Source: a virus
IMG/VR virus record: IMGVR_UViG_3300031576_000213
Coordinates: 1 to 33,769 of that record
Strand: one strand, 5' to 3'
Length of the DNA: 33,769 nt
Shown here: piece by piece, positions 12,848 through 21,394 of the stretch
Numbering within the stretch: position 1 is the first letter of the stretch
Layout: each line of letters begins with the position of its first letter
Position numbers and translations under genes: made by a program
Notes under the pieces: generated by a model
Database searches by the model: none
Seen by the model: the letters and a program-made list of their open reading frames with translations, nothing else
Told to the model about the DNA's origin: nothing

Positions 12848-13997
12848 TCTTTATTTTATTAAATGCGCTCGCCAGTAAAAATGCGCCTAGACAAGAAAAT
12901 GTCATTATCCGAAGAGGTGGCTGAAATAGTCCGACAAATCCATAGGCTAATAGAGATGAGAATACCCATTCATCGCCTTTTTTATATGCATTGCGAAGAG
13001 AATATAGATAGACTAACCCAGCCAACGCAAGCCCAACGCATCCCAATTCAAAGAGAATCTGCATCCAATCATTATGCAGATAAATATAAAAATTCGGGTA
13101 GTGATTCAGAATCGGGTTATTTTTCAATTGGATCAACGGACCTAAAATGAAATACGTCCCAGGACCGGCACCGAAAAAAAACTCAATCTTTTTCTCGAAA
13201 AATTTCATGGCAAGATCCCATTGCGCGAATCTGCCATTTGGATTTAGTAGTTGATCTTTTCCGATCGTCATAAATCCAACAATAAGAGCCGTCCACCCGA
13301 TTCCGAAAATAGCGCCAAGCGTTAATAATTTAGACTGAATTCGCATAAAAAGAGATCCGGCAATGGCTATCGCAAATGCAGCCAATCCAGTGCTAGATTG
13401 AGTCGCGAATATCGCCGCAATCGGGGTACATATCCAAATCAAATCTCTTGCAAACTTCAGGAGATTTTTCTTCACATCTCTTAGGTCTTCGCAATCATAA
13501 TCTTGTGGCATGGGTTTGATCGCCAAAAATGACCAAGTACACGCGATCATGCACGCATCTAGGGCTGAATTGTCCATCAAACCAGAAGGCGAATCACCTA
13601 AAATCCATCGTGATAAAACAATGATCGAATCAATAAAACAAAGAAATGCGAATCCTTGAGATATAGATCCATAATTCTTTTTTTTAAGAAGCACGAATGG
13701 AATCACAGCGATCATTAGATAGACCAGGCTTTGACTAGTTACAGAATCAAAAGCAATAACAGACGCTTTTCCCATTTGAATATATGGGGATTGAGGATAA
13801 AAAAACGCCTTAATAGCAGATAGAGAAGCCCAGAAAAATCCTAAGGCGGCGCTCCAATGGAATTGTCTCGCGATCACAATTGAGATCCAAAAAAGAATCG
13901 CAGCCGATGTCCAATAAATCTCAGATCTCCAATGATCTGGATTCCTGGAAAGGACGGATCCAAATATTACGGATCCCATCAGAAGAAAATGTGTCAT
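12840..13997 (-). CDS. O-antigen ligase/polymerase-like (WaaL/Wzy-type) membrane protein
   Basis: The product has 385 residues with about ten to twelve hydrophobic segments spread over its length. The large periplasmic loop near the C-terminus carries the superfamily pattern: NGRFAQW at 254-260, FFFGAGPGTYF at 273-283 and LHNDWMQILFELGCVGLALA at 307-326. Family members transfer or polymerise undecaprenyl-linked O-antigen in the inner membrane. It stands between the tail fibre and the lysis cassette on the late strand, with no promoter of its own. Changing host surface glycan, blocking superinfection or aiding release are inferences. Phage D3's O-polymerase is a known functional parallel. Confidence 0.7.
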   Translation of the reverse strand: MTHFLLMGSVIFGSVLSRNPDHWRSEIYWTSAAILFWISIVIARQFHWSAALGFFWASLSAIKAFFYPQSPYIQMGKASVIAFDSVTSQSLVYLMIAVIPFVLLKKKNYGSISQGFAFLCFIDSIIVLSRWILGDSPSGLMDNSALDACMIACTWSFLAIKPMPQDYDCEDLRDVKKNLLKFARDLIWICTPIAAIFATQSSTGLAAFAIAIAGSLFMRIQSKLLTLGAIFGIGWTALIVGFMTIGKDQLLNPNGRFAQWDLAMKFFEKKIEFFFGAGPGTYFILGPLIQLKNNPILNHYPNFYIYLHNDWMQILFELGCVGLALAGLVYLYSLRNAYKKGDEWVFSSLLAYGFVGLFQPPLRIMTFSCLGAFLLASAFNKIKNV

Positions 13998-14040
13998 TAA
14001 GAAATTGCTAGGTCAAAAATATCTGGATCGCAATCTTTTT

Positions 14041-15786
14041 CTAAGACATTCTCATCACTTTAATTGAAGCGAGTGCGTTATTTTGGGTTGTCGCACCATG
14101 CGGTCTGATCACATCTCCAATCAAACAATCGGCTGTAGTGACAGATTTATTTGCATGGTTGTCAGCATTCCCAGATGCCGCAACATCCAATTTATGGGCT
14201 TCTGTTATTAAGTCGATCGCAGTCGTAAGCTGATTTGAATTCAATGAAAATCCATGGAAACTGTTTGCAGTACCCGTGTCATTATCACTACGAGTCATAA
14301 AGTATCTTCCTGGCATAAATACGGTATATGAATCTCCAAGCGTCGCACTTGTCGCATAAATGAAATCAGCTCCAAAATTTCTGATATTTGTGCCTGTGAT
14401 TCTGATCGCTGTATTTGTTGATCCCTGACCAGTGTTTGTCTTATTGAAATGCTCGCTATAGAAATTATCATCCACTCCGGTCGTATTCGTGATATTTGAG
14501 CTGGCATCATTGAAGGCGAGTCCAATGCATCTCCATGGATTATGCGGGTGATACATGCCATAAAGATCACTTCTAAAATAAGGCTGAATATCAGAAATTA
14601 CAGGGCTATAATCATCCTTCAAATATAAATAATACATTGTACTCGCTTGCTCTGTCGCATTATACATATCAGATGAGCTTGCAAGATGCGTTGTAATATT
14701 CCATGTAGGCTTTGAATCATAAAACTTGATCGCAGTTCCCGATACATTGACTGTGGATCCAATCTTTTTGGCTTTCACAACTGATGTACTTGAAATCTCA
14801 AGACTCAGTGTGTTTTCAGGAGCATATGCTTTATAAAAATCTCTGCATCTTGCAGCCACACAATTTGTAGAATCTAAAACAACACTCCCGATTAATGTGC
14901 GATTGATAATTTGAAAACTAGCACCATCATATCTTTTCCAAACACTATTAAGTTGGTCATACCAATAATCTCCGGTCGCTGGTGATGTCGGAGCTGTGAC
15001 CGACCATACTGGGACCGTATATGATACATCCACAGTTGTGGCATTATTTTCAATGAACACCCATCCATGACTCATCAAAGTGATTGTATCGTTATCTGAA
15101 AAAAAGATTCTATTTTTTGGAGCGAGCGCGCTGTCATAAAAATATCCACGCCTTGCATTTGAAAGAATAGTTGCACTCTCGATTAGAGCATAGAAAAATT
15201 CTGTAGCCGATCCATTATCCAATTTGAAAGCACAGAATTGTCCAACGCGAGAAGAAATTTCACTCCCAACGGTATCAATTGTAATTGTTTTCCGATGTTC
15301 GGGCTCTCCCCATAAACGAGTATCAGCTTGATCTGCCGCTGTAGAATCATTCACAAGAGCCGTATTATTTGTGCTCGGTGCGACAGTTAAAGAGCTTTTA
15401 GTAATATCAGTCGTGACAGTCACTGCCGATCCATTGATATCTACTACAAGATTTATAGGCGTCCCATCTAAAATAAAGCTAGCTGCTGCACCATTTGGAG
15501 TTAAAAATTGAGGCTGATTAGAACTGGATCTCTTTTTACCAGAAACTACTCGATTCACTTCGGCTGTGATTTGAGAGGTATCAATTACAGCCCCCCCTAA
15601 AATCAGACTCGATCCACGAATCGTGCCCCAGGGAAATGCGGTTGTGCCAAGATTTTGGGCAGATGTCGGAACTCCGTTTGTGTCTCTTCCGACAAAATCT
15701 CCATTAATTGCTGTATGGATATCATTAAAAAATGTATCTAAAATTGTTTGCCCATTGGATCTATTACTTAATGTGTTAAGTCCCAT
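14041..15786 (-). CDS. Tail fibre / receptor-binding protein
   Basis: The product has 581 residues; AAGGGG lies seven bases before ATG 15786. It opens with a phage-fibre lead (ILDTFFNDIHTAINGDFVGR, then GTTAFPWGTIRGSSLILGG) that normally attaches the fibre. A beta-rich middle contains SPATGDYWYDQLNSVWKRYD, often found in fibres. The last 130 residues form a Thr/Asn/Gly-rich tip ending VIRPHGATTQNNALASIKVM. It is the last structural gene of the tail module. It probably contacts the host surface first, alongside the A/B/C cassette proteins. Confidence 0.8.
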   Translation of the reverse strand: MGLNTLSNRSNGQTILDTFFNDIHTAINGDFVGRDTNGVPTSAQNLGTTAFPWGTIRGSSLILGGAVIDTSQITAEVNRVVSGKKRSSSNQPQFLTPNGAAASFILDGTPINLVVDINGSAVTVTTDITKSSLTVAPSTNNTALVNDSTAADQADTRLWGEPEHRKTITIDTVGSEISSRVGQFCAFKLDNGSATEFFYALIESATILSNARRGYFYDSALAPKNRIFFSDNDTITLMSHGWVFIENNATTVDVSYTVPVWSVTAPTSPATGDYWYDQLNSVWKRYDGASFQIINRTLIGSVVLDSTNCVAARCRDFYKAYAPENTLSLEISSTSVVKAKKIGSTVNVSGTAIKFYDSKPTWNITTHLASSSDMYNATEQASTMYYLYLKDDYSPVISDIQPYFRSDLYGMYHPHNPWRCIGLAFNDASSNITNTTGVDDNFYSEHFNKTNTGQGSTNTAIRITGTNIRNFGADFIYATSATLGDSYTVFMPGRYFMTRSDNDTGTANSFHGFSLNSNQLTTAIDLITEAHKLDVAASGNADNHANKSVTTADCLIGDVIRPHGATTQNNALASIKVMRMS

Positions 15787-15831
15787 GTATCACCCCTTGA
15801 ATATTATATTTCTAACGTGCCCCATTTTTGA

Positions 15832-17178
15832 TTATGCTGCAACTTCTGTACATCCAATTTGTGCCGCTCCGATTACACTCGGATTATATGTTTCGCAAGT
15901 ATCCCCTGTCCCACAGATCGGAGCTAATCCGATCACTGCATAACCAATGATACAATTGAATGCCGAATTGAAAACGCCATCACTGAGACCAGTCCCAATT
16001 TGACGCAGTTTCAAAATACTTTCAAAGTCATTGGGGTTCTCTGTAATTTCAATGATTTTAAAACCAGTTGTAGTGGATATCGCTAAGCTACCAAATGTAT
16101 ATGGCAGGGGAGCATTGGCGTCTCCAATTGCAGTGACTCCAATGATTGGCAAGAATTTCCCCTCAATGGGTTTAATTCTTAGAGACCAATCCAAGCTTAC
16201 GCGATCAAGAAGTTTAGAATTTCTAGCGACCGATGTAGGAACTTCAATATTGAGTTCAATCTTTGGGGCTTTGAATTCATCCACAAGACGATCTGCAATA
16301 GCCTGTTCTGTCGCGAGAGTTGTAATGAAATCGAGATCGAATTTTTTTTGTCGATATCCAAATACTGAAATGAAAGCAGCATTTGATCGTTCTGTGTCAT
16401 TGATTCTAACAGCGTTGAACATGCGATGCTTGCCAGTATTATAGGCTGTCATCCTAATAGTATTCTGGCGATAATTTATATTGAATGGACCGAATAGATT
16501 CAGAATATCAATGGTTGTATCTTCATCTCTACTTTGAACTGTAACAACTCCGACATCAGAAATGAGCATGACAGAGTTTGACGCAAAGAGAAGTTTATTA
16601 AGCATTTCTCTGCCGCTCTTATTGTTGAATTTAGATCCATCATCAATTGTGAAATTAAAATCAGGATTGATATTAACTGCACTCACAGTGAGCACACTAG
16701 TGACCATAGGGACATCGATAATAGCTAATATAGCGTTCTTGCAGCTCATACCATTTGAGATCGTGCCTCCCGAAATTTTTGTGTCCCTAATCACGGAATC
16801 GCGCGCAAGAATCCTAAATGTAATCTGATCCCCAGTCGCATCTAAGCGCGTTGCTTCTTCATTTAATAATCCCCTATAAACAATTGTGTCCCCGGTTGCA
16901 GTATCGGTGAAAACGACTCTGACTTTTGCCCGATCTCTCCCAAATGGAAATATACTTCTGATATCTGTCTCTTCATTGAAATAACCGTCTCTATTAACAG
17001 CTTTAAGTTGTAAATCGTCATAAACAAAAACTCCGACATCGTAATCACCTGAATCGATCGATTTTTTAATCAAAGCCACGCCATTGAATAGGATGAAATC
17101 AGATACATCAATTTCAGTACCATATGTTGTCGGTCCATTCCTTGGCGCGAAAAAAACGCTGTATCTAGTTCCCGCCAT
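15832..17178 (-). CDS. Tail tip/baseplate hub-type protein with cysteine-bearing tail
   Basis: The product has 448 residues. The start overlaps the previous stop as TGATG. The N-terminal half has tail-hub-like beta structure: IDVSDFILFNGVALIKKSID, then YDDLQLKAVNRDGYFNE, FPFGRDRAKVRVVF and VYRGLLNEEAT. The order tape measure, distal-tail-like, then this gene fits a tail-associated hub of siphoviruses. The last 45 residues differ in style and contain CIIGYAVIGLAPICGTGDTC and a similar SVIGAAQIGC, a short cysteine-containing repeat that may cap or cross-link the tip. Confidence 0.65.
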   Translation of the reverse strand: MAGTRYSVFFAPRNGPTTYGTEIDVSDFILFNGVALIKKSIDSGDYDVGVFVYDDLQLKAVNRDGYFNEETDIRSIFPFGRDRAKVRVVFTDTATGDTIVYRGLLNEEATRLDATGDQITFRILARDSVIRDTKISGGTISNGMSCKNAILAIIDVPMVTSVLTVSAVNINPDFNFTIDDGSKFNNKSGREMLNKLLFASNSVMLISDVGVVTVQSRDEDTTIDILNLFGPFNINYRQNTIRMTAYNTGKHRMFNAVRINDTERSNAAFISVFGYRQKKFDLDFITTLATEQAIADRLVDEFKAPKIELNIEVPTSVARNSKLLDRVSLDWSLRIKPIEGKFLPIIGVTAIGDANAPLPYTFGSLAISTTTGFKIIEITENPNDFESILKLRQIGTGLSDGVFNSAFNCIIGYAVIGLAPICGTGDTCETYNPSVIGAAQIGCTEVAA

Positions 17179-18023
17179 CAGATGTGCTCTCTTATTTTTA
17201 TCTTCATATTCAATGGATTTGTGTATATATTTCCAGTGTAATTCAAACCAATAGCTTCATCTAATTGCATTAAATAAACATCCTTGAGACGGAATCCGCG
17301 AAGCGTATACCTGAAATAGGTACTTCCGCGTCGCCCACCACATAGCCAGACTAAAAATGGTGTCTCTCGATCAAATAGAATCATTATTAGATCGACATCC
17401 GCATTGTACGTCGCAGATGAAGGATAATCCTTGAAATTGAGTTCATATGATTGAGTCTCAATAGATTTCTGAATCACATATCTTCCAGAGAGAGTCTTTT
17501 TAGATCGCTCATTTCTGTCTATCGCGATTTCTCCGATTTCTGGATATCCAACTAATGTACCTAATTCTGAAGTGGAAATTATTTGTGAAATATATTTCTG
17601 CGCATTAGCTATTTGAGTTTTAACTATCTGAAGTCTTATCTTTCCAGTGATAACAGAAGTAAACTCATAATAAGAAGTATTGTCGGCGAAAACAGTCTCA
17701 CTGATTCCGCCCCCCAGACTTCCATCCAGACCGATAACGCTAGTAAAATTTGTCCATACACCAGCGACATCATATTGCACTGTGTATTCTTTCCAATTAT
17801 GATCTAAAAGTAAGATCCGTGTGATGGTCTTATTGCCATCAAATACGATTGTAACTGTCTCAGTGATGGTATCATTAGAGCTTACGCTAAACCATTTAGT
17901 GTCTGGATTGCGATCGATCGCATAGATAGCGGCGGCATTGCCACTAGATGAAGTGATCGTTGCGCCATCTGCAGAGAGATTCTGGCTCTGATCAAAAAAC
18001 TTAATTCCTCCGGTGATGCTCAT
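17178..18023 (-). CDS. Distal-tail-like protein with discoidin-type domain
   Basis: The product has 281 residues. Residues 30-150 resemble an F5/8 type C (discoidin) domain: AIDRNPDTKWFSVSSND, VTIVFDGNKTITRILLLDHN, WKEYTVQYD, then YYEFTSVITGKIRLQIVKTQ. The C-terminal 120 residues (LSGRYVIQKSIETQSYELNF, TPFLVWLCGG, FRYTLRGFRLKDVYL) resemble tail-tip proteins that join tube and fibre. The start overlaps the tape-measure stop as ATGA. The discoidin domain may bind carbohydrate. Confidence 0.65.
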   Translation of the reverse strand: MSITGGIKFFDQSQNLSADGATITSSSGNAAAIYAIDRNPDTKWFSVSSNDTITETVTIVFDGNKTITRILLLDHNWKEYTVQYDVAGVWTNFTSVIGLDGSLGGGISETVFADNTSYYEFTSVITGKIRLQIVKTQIANAQKYISQIISTSELGTLVGYPEIGEIAIDRNERSKKTLSGRYVIQKSIETQSYELNFKDYPSSATYNADVDLIMILFDRETPFLVWLCGGRRGSTYFRYTLRGFRLKDVYLMQLDEAIGLNYTGNIYTNPLNMKIKIREHI

Positions 18024-20248
18024 GAAACTGACTCCCTAGAAATCCCTAAAGCTTTGTCTTCAATCTGCCGAATAGTGAGAACTTGACTTGCCTCTCGTCC
18101 ATCAAATCCAACTGCAATTGCAGCCTGAGTGCGCCCGCCTAACCCGCCTCCTCCAAATTTCTCTGCCTCACGTGCAGCGCGCACAGACCCGATAACTTCC
18201 TCGAAATTTTGAGCCGGACTCACAAGTTCCATATTTTGAGTGAGTGTCGGGATTGAATCTAGACCTGATATCCCACCTGTCATCAGACCGCCTTGCGCAG
18301 CCGCACTCACCTTTCCAACCTGTTCAGCACCGAATAATATTGCGGCAGCTGCGCCTGCAATTCCTAATACTGGTCCGACGATTGGGATTGCAGAAAATCC
18401 TGCATAAATGTTCATTGCGGATTCCGCTGTCTTAATCACAATGCTAGCTATAGCTGCGACCTTCCCAATCGCCTTTAATTTAGAGTTTTCAGATTGTGTT
18501 AAAGCAGATAACTCACCGAATCCCTGCTTCGCTCCCTGAAAAACTTGGCTATGCATAGCCTGATTAATTGCAGCATACGCAGTACCAAATTTTTGTTGAT
18601 CCAAAAGAAATCGATTATTGGATTGAATCTGTTCGTTCATCGTCTGAACGGCATATGTATTTTTAACTGTTCTTTCAGTTTCAAACTGTCCCTGAAGATT
18701 AGCTTGATTTTGAATTAAAAAAGCCTGTTTTTGCTCATCGGTCATCGCCTGAAATTCGGAATTATTGGCTAGAATCTCTTTTTGAAATTCTTCTCTTTGG
18801 CTTTTGGTAACTTCGAACTGCTCTGCCTCTATATCTAAAAGTCGATTATATTTATCAACTAGCGCATTGTACTCCTCTTCGCTTGTGGCTTCGGCGAGAG
18901 CCTTTAGGATATCGGCTTCCTCTTGTTTGATTTTGGCTAGCTTCTCAGATCCAAGCTGAGTTTCAAATTCAAGAGCCGCACTATGAGCTTCTCTTGATTC
19001 AATTTCTAAATTTTCTCTTTCTTTATCAATAGCCGCTTTTTTATCTGCAGCCGCCTTTTTTGAAGCGTTTTGTCTTTCTTCGCTAGCGTTTTGTTGAGCT
19101 TCTATTTTTGCATTGCCATCTTCATTTGCTTTTGTGAAGTCATCAATCCCTTTTGTAAATGCATCTTTGACCTGACTGAGTCCTTCTTTTATTTTAGATA
19201 TATCGAAGTTAAAAACACCGCTTAGAATTCCGGATAATCCGGTCCCAATGATAGCGATATTATTTGTGAATGCTGCAAAAATTGCCTGCATCTGCATCCA
19301 TCTTTTTTCCCAATTTAGTGCGAGATCTGCAACAATAATGGCAATTAATCCGATTCCAGTAGCCCCCACAAGCGCTCTTGTAGCTAATGTCATAGCACTA
19401 GTTGCAATTTGTGCTGCCGCTAATGCAGCCTTAAATTTAAGAAATGCGATCCCAGCTGTTCCGACAACTGTGATAATGCCTGTAAAAATAGCTGCCGTTG
19501 TTCCAAGTTGAACGATCAAATCTAAAAGCGGTTTATTCTTGGCTATAGATAGAAAAAATTCAGTCATTCTTTTTATAATGATCTCCATAATTGGAGCGAG
19601 TCTGCTTCCGATTTCCTCTTGAAATTTACTGAATGCAGATTGAAGACCTTTTATTGCGCCTAATCCTTTATTAGCCGCCGCAGCCTGACCTTCGGCAGCT
19701 TGATTCACTTTTTCTATGATCTGAGCTGTTCTCTCTTCTTTTGTTAGATTCTCATCGATTTCAATACCTAGCTTTTTCAAAGCCGCAGTCTGTCCATTTA
19801 TTCCTTTTCCAATGAGCTGAGCCGTTGATTCAAGATCCATCTCTTTGGCAACAGATAAATCTAAGATTGATTGAGTCAGTTCAGGTGTTATTTCTTGCTG
19901 TCCGATCATGGATTGCAAAAAAGCTTGTGCGCTAATAATTGCGTCATCATCAATTCCTGTTAAAATCTGAAGTGCCGCAGCTTGATCTTTATAGCTATCC
20001 GCAAGATCTTTAGAATAAATTCCCTGATTTTGAAGTGCTGTCGTGAGCTTATTTGATGCGGCTTGGCTATCTTTGAAAGCATTAAGAGCCAATCCAGCTT
20101 CGGCTACAAGCCCGGCAAAGGCAACCGCAGATATTTTAGAAAGGCTTGCGAGAGATCCTTCGAGGTCTTCAGTTTGAGCAGAAACTTTATTAAGAGCATC
20201 AGTATAATTCTTTATATCGCCTGATATTTTGATAACTAGATCAGCCAC
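18020..20248 (-). CDS. Tail tape measure protein
   Basis: The product is 742 residues from GTG 20248. The N-terminus is a long coiled coil with small-residue repeats (LVIKISGDIKNYTDALNKVS). A hydrophobic middle around residues 255-345 could cross membranes during DNA injection. A long Glu/Lys/Gln/Ala coiled coil follows (SREAHSAALEFETQLGSEKL and on), then a Gly/Ala-rich hydrophobic region. At about 1.5 angstrom per residue the predicted tail is near 110 nm. The gene overlaps the frameshifted chaperone frame by eight bases, as expected for this position. Confidence 0.9.
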   Translation of the reverse strand: MADLVIKISGDIKNYTDALNKVSAQTEDLEGSLASLSKISAVAFAGLVAEAGLALNAFKDSQAASNKLTTALQNQGIYSKDLADSYKDQAAALQILTGIDDDAIISAQAFLQSMIGQQEITPELTQSILDLSVAKEMDLESTAQLIGKGINGQTAALKKLGIEIDENLTKEERTAQIIEKVNQAAEGQAAAANKGLGAIKGLQSAFSKFQEEIGSRLAPIMEIIIKRMTEFFLSIAKNKPLLDLIVQLGTTAAIFTGIITVVGTAGIAFLKFKAALAAAQIATSAMTLATRALVGATGIGLIAIIVADLALNWEKRWMQMQAIFAAFTNNIAIIGTGLSGILSGVFNFDISKIKEGLSQVKDAFTKGIDDFTKANEDGNAKIEAQQNASEERQNASKKAAADKKAAIDKERENLEIESREAHSAALEFETQLGSEKLAKIKQEEADILKALAEATSEEEYNALVDKYNRLLDIEAEQFEVTKSQREEFQKEILANNSEFQAMTDEQKQAFLIQNQANLQGQFETERTVKNTYAVQTMNEQIQSNNRFLLDQQKFGTAYAAINQAMHSQVFQGAKQGFGELSALTQSENSKLKAIGKVAAIASIVIKTAESAMNIYAGFSAIPIVGPVLGIAGAAAAILFGAEQVGKVSAAAQGGLMTGGISGLDSIPTLTQNMELVSPAQNFEEVIGSVRAAREAEKFGGGGLGGRTQAAIAVGFDGREASQVLTIRQIEDKALGISRESVS

Positions 20249-20959
20249 GTTTCAATTCTCTGATCTTTCTAGCCTGAGCTTCTTTGAGTGCCACAGCCAT
20301 CCCTGCCTTTTGTTGTTCGGTCAATTTATATCCAGATCCATCATCAGGAATACGGATATCGCATCCATGCATCATTGCTTCAAACTTGAATCTCTGATTC
20401 GTTCTTTTCGTGATGGCTTTAATTCTATATGAGAGTTCCCTGATCGTACGACTGAGGATATATTCTGTAGTCCATCCATATTCTGCGCTGAGGAGGTCGA
20501 TAATTTCCCCCCAATCGATGTCTTTGATTGGTTCACTTGATTTTTTTTTTCTTCTTCTTTGATGATCTCATCTTGCATAGGTCTACTAATACCCAGTGTC
20601 TGCAGGAATGCCTGCATGACTTCAATTTTCTCATTCACCCCAGAAATACAATGAAGCAAGAGCTCCGAACCTCCAAGTTTTTGATGGATTTCATGACCAG
20701 ATTCATCAATAAATGTGACATCTTTTTCTAAAAAGTCTTTTTTTGATTCTTCAGTCATAAGCCGAAATACAACCCGACTCAAAGTTACTGGACTCATATC
20801 AACTATTTTATCGACTTCTTTCCCGAATGTTTTCGCCATCCAAGATTCATCGGCAAGTGTAACTGGTCTAAGATGATAAATCTTTCCTGTGATCCTGAGT
20901 TTGAATTCTGCCGATTCTGGAATTAATTCTGAAAGATCTTTAAAATCTAGAGGTTTCAT
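20241..20959 (-). CDS. Tail assembly chaperone, predicted -1 frameshift product (gpGT-like)
   Basis: After residue 139 in the zero frame, a -1 shift on A_AAA_AAA joins a further 100 codons that end in TGA at 20241, inside the tape-measure start. The added frame starts KSSEPIKDIDWGEIIDLLSA and continues with good protein character, including TTEYILSRTIRELSYRIKA and LTEQQKAGMAVALKEAQARK. It has no start of its own near the junction. This reproduces the conserved G/GT arrangement of long-tailed phages, in which the fused form recruits the tape measure. The fused product would be 239 residues. Confidence 0.8.
20372..20959 (-). CDS. Tail assembly chaperone, zero-frame product (gpG-like)
   Basis: The product has 195 residues. 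Residues 1-139 form the helical chaperone domain (FKDLSELIPESAEFKLRITG, then LADESWMAKTFGKEVDKIVD). The zero frame continues 56 residues past the shift site, ending low-complexity and basic. It lies between the tail tube and tape-measure genes, the usual site for the pair of chaperones that coat the tape measure during tail assembly. They are not part of the finished virion in other phages. Confidence 0.75.
   Translation of the reverse strand: MKPLDFKDLSELIPESAEFKLRITGKIYHLRPVTLADESWMAKTFGKEVDKIVDMSPVTLSRVVFRLMTEESKKDFLEKDVTFIDESGHEIHQKLGGSELLLHCISGVNEKIEVMQAFLQTLGISRPMQDEIIKEEEKKNQVNQSKTSIGGKLSTSSAQNMDGLQNISSVVRSGNSHIELKPSRKERIRDSSLKQ
20541..20551 (-). promoter_or_regulatory. Programmed -1 ribosomal frameshift site
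   Basis: On the - strand a G is followed by ten A. In the zero frame this reads GAA AAA AAA AAT, giving the slippery heptamer A_AAA_AAA. Coding-quality sequence leaves the zero frame after it and continues in the -1 frame to 20241. A run of ten identical bases can also be miscounted in sequencing, but both frames would remain related by one shift. Confidence 0.75.
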
Positions 20960-20999
20960 TCACCCAGATTATCGATATAAAAAATTTCTGGCAAATGAC

Positions 21000-21027
21000 T
21001 TGCAATTTATTTCTATCATTGTATAAC
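21000..21027 (+). promoter_or_regulatory. Rightward promoter of the antisense island, apparently leaderless
   Basis: TTGCAA (21000-21005) and TATAAC (21022-21027) are spaced by 16 bases; the -10 matches at five of six. The predicted start, seven or eight bases on, falls within a base or two of ATG 21036, and no ribosome site precedes that ATG. A leaderless transcript would result, as for lambda cI from pRM. A weaker leftward promoter (TTGCCA, 15 bases, GATAAT on the - strand) overlaps the same gap and could serve the chaperone gene. Confidence 0.5.
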
Positions 21028-21035
21028 AACTATCT

Positions 21036-21191
21036 ATGGCATATCGATGCAAGCGTTGTGAATTACAAGTCCATTGTCAATGTGAGATATTAATATTCCT
21101 TGAACAGATTGAGAATCATCTCGCTAATATTGTTGAAATCATAACGAAAGATCAAAATGGGAAGAAAAAAAGAAAGAAATCCAAGAACTAA
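21036..21191 (+). CDS. 51-residue zinc-knuckle protein of the antisense island
   Basis: The product MAYRCKRCELQVHCQC and on has 51 residues. CRC-type spacing (Cys5, Cys8, Cys14, Cys16, with His13) near the N-terminus suggests one zinc site. A central helix (ILIFLEQIENHLANIVEIIT) is followed by a lysine-rich tail KKKRKKSKN. The gene runs against the surrounding tail operon and has its own promoter. It overlaps the next gene by 35 bp. The combination of zinc knuckle, helix and basic tail suits nucleic-acid binding. No family is recognised. Confidence 0.65.
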   Translation: MAYRCKRCELQVHCQCEILIFLEQIENHLANIVEIITKDQNGKKKRKKSKN

Positions 21192-21324
21192 GCACATTGG
21201 ATTCCGGGTCACATTCAAAGAATACGAGAAAGCTAGATGGTTAGCGAAAACCTATGCAAAAGGTAAAATGTCCAAATGGGCTAGGCATGGGCTTCTAAAT
21301 GCCGAGAGAGAATTTTTGAAATAA
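21157..21324 (+). CDS. 55-residue ribbon-helix-helix-like regulator candidate
   Basis: The product has 55 residues. A basic N-terminal arm (MGRKKERNPRTK) leads into a strand HIGFRVTFKEYEKA and two helices (RWLAKTYAKG, then MSKWARHGLLNAEREFL). This strand-helix-turn-helix order with a MS.W..HGLL second helix is the layout of Arc/CopG/MobC-like proteins, which bind DNA as dimers. It is co-directional and overlapping with the zinc-knuckle gene. It could repress the divergent promoters in this gap or the early region. No other transcription regulator was recognised in the genome. Confidence 0.6.
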   Translation: MGRKKERNPRTKHIGFRVTFKEYEKARWLAKTYAKGKMSKWARHGLLNAEREFLK

Positions 21325-21362
21325 AATGCAACCCACAATAAGAATGTCAGCCAAAATTCCTT

Positions 21363-21394
21363 AAAAAAGCCCAGGCATCTTTCGATGCCCAGGC
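21363..21394 (-). terminator. Leftward intrinsic terminator after the tail tube gene
   Basis: Read on the - strand, GCCTGGGCATC (21394-21384) and GATGCCTGGGC (21379-21369) pair over 11 positions, counting two G-U wobbles, around a GAAA loop. Six T follow (21368-21363). On the + strand the same stem has two mismatches and no T tract. It therefore ends leftward head and tail-tube transcripts and separates them from the chaperone and tape-measure genes. Partial read-through would set the ratio of tube to later tail proteins. Confidence 0.85.
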
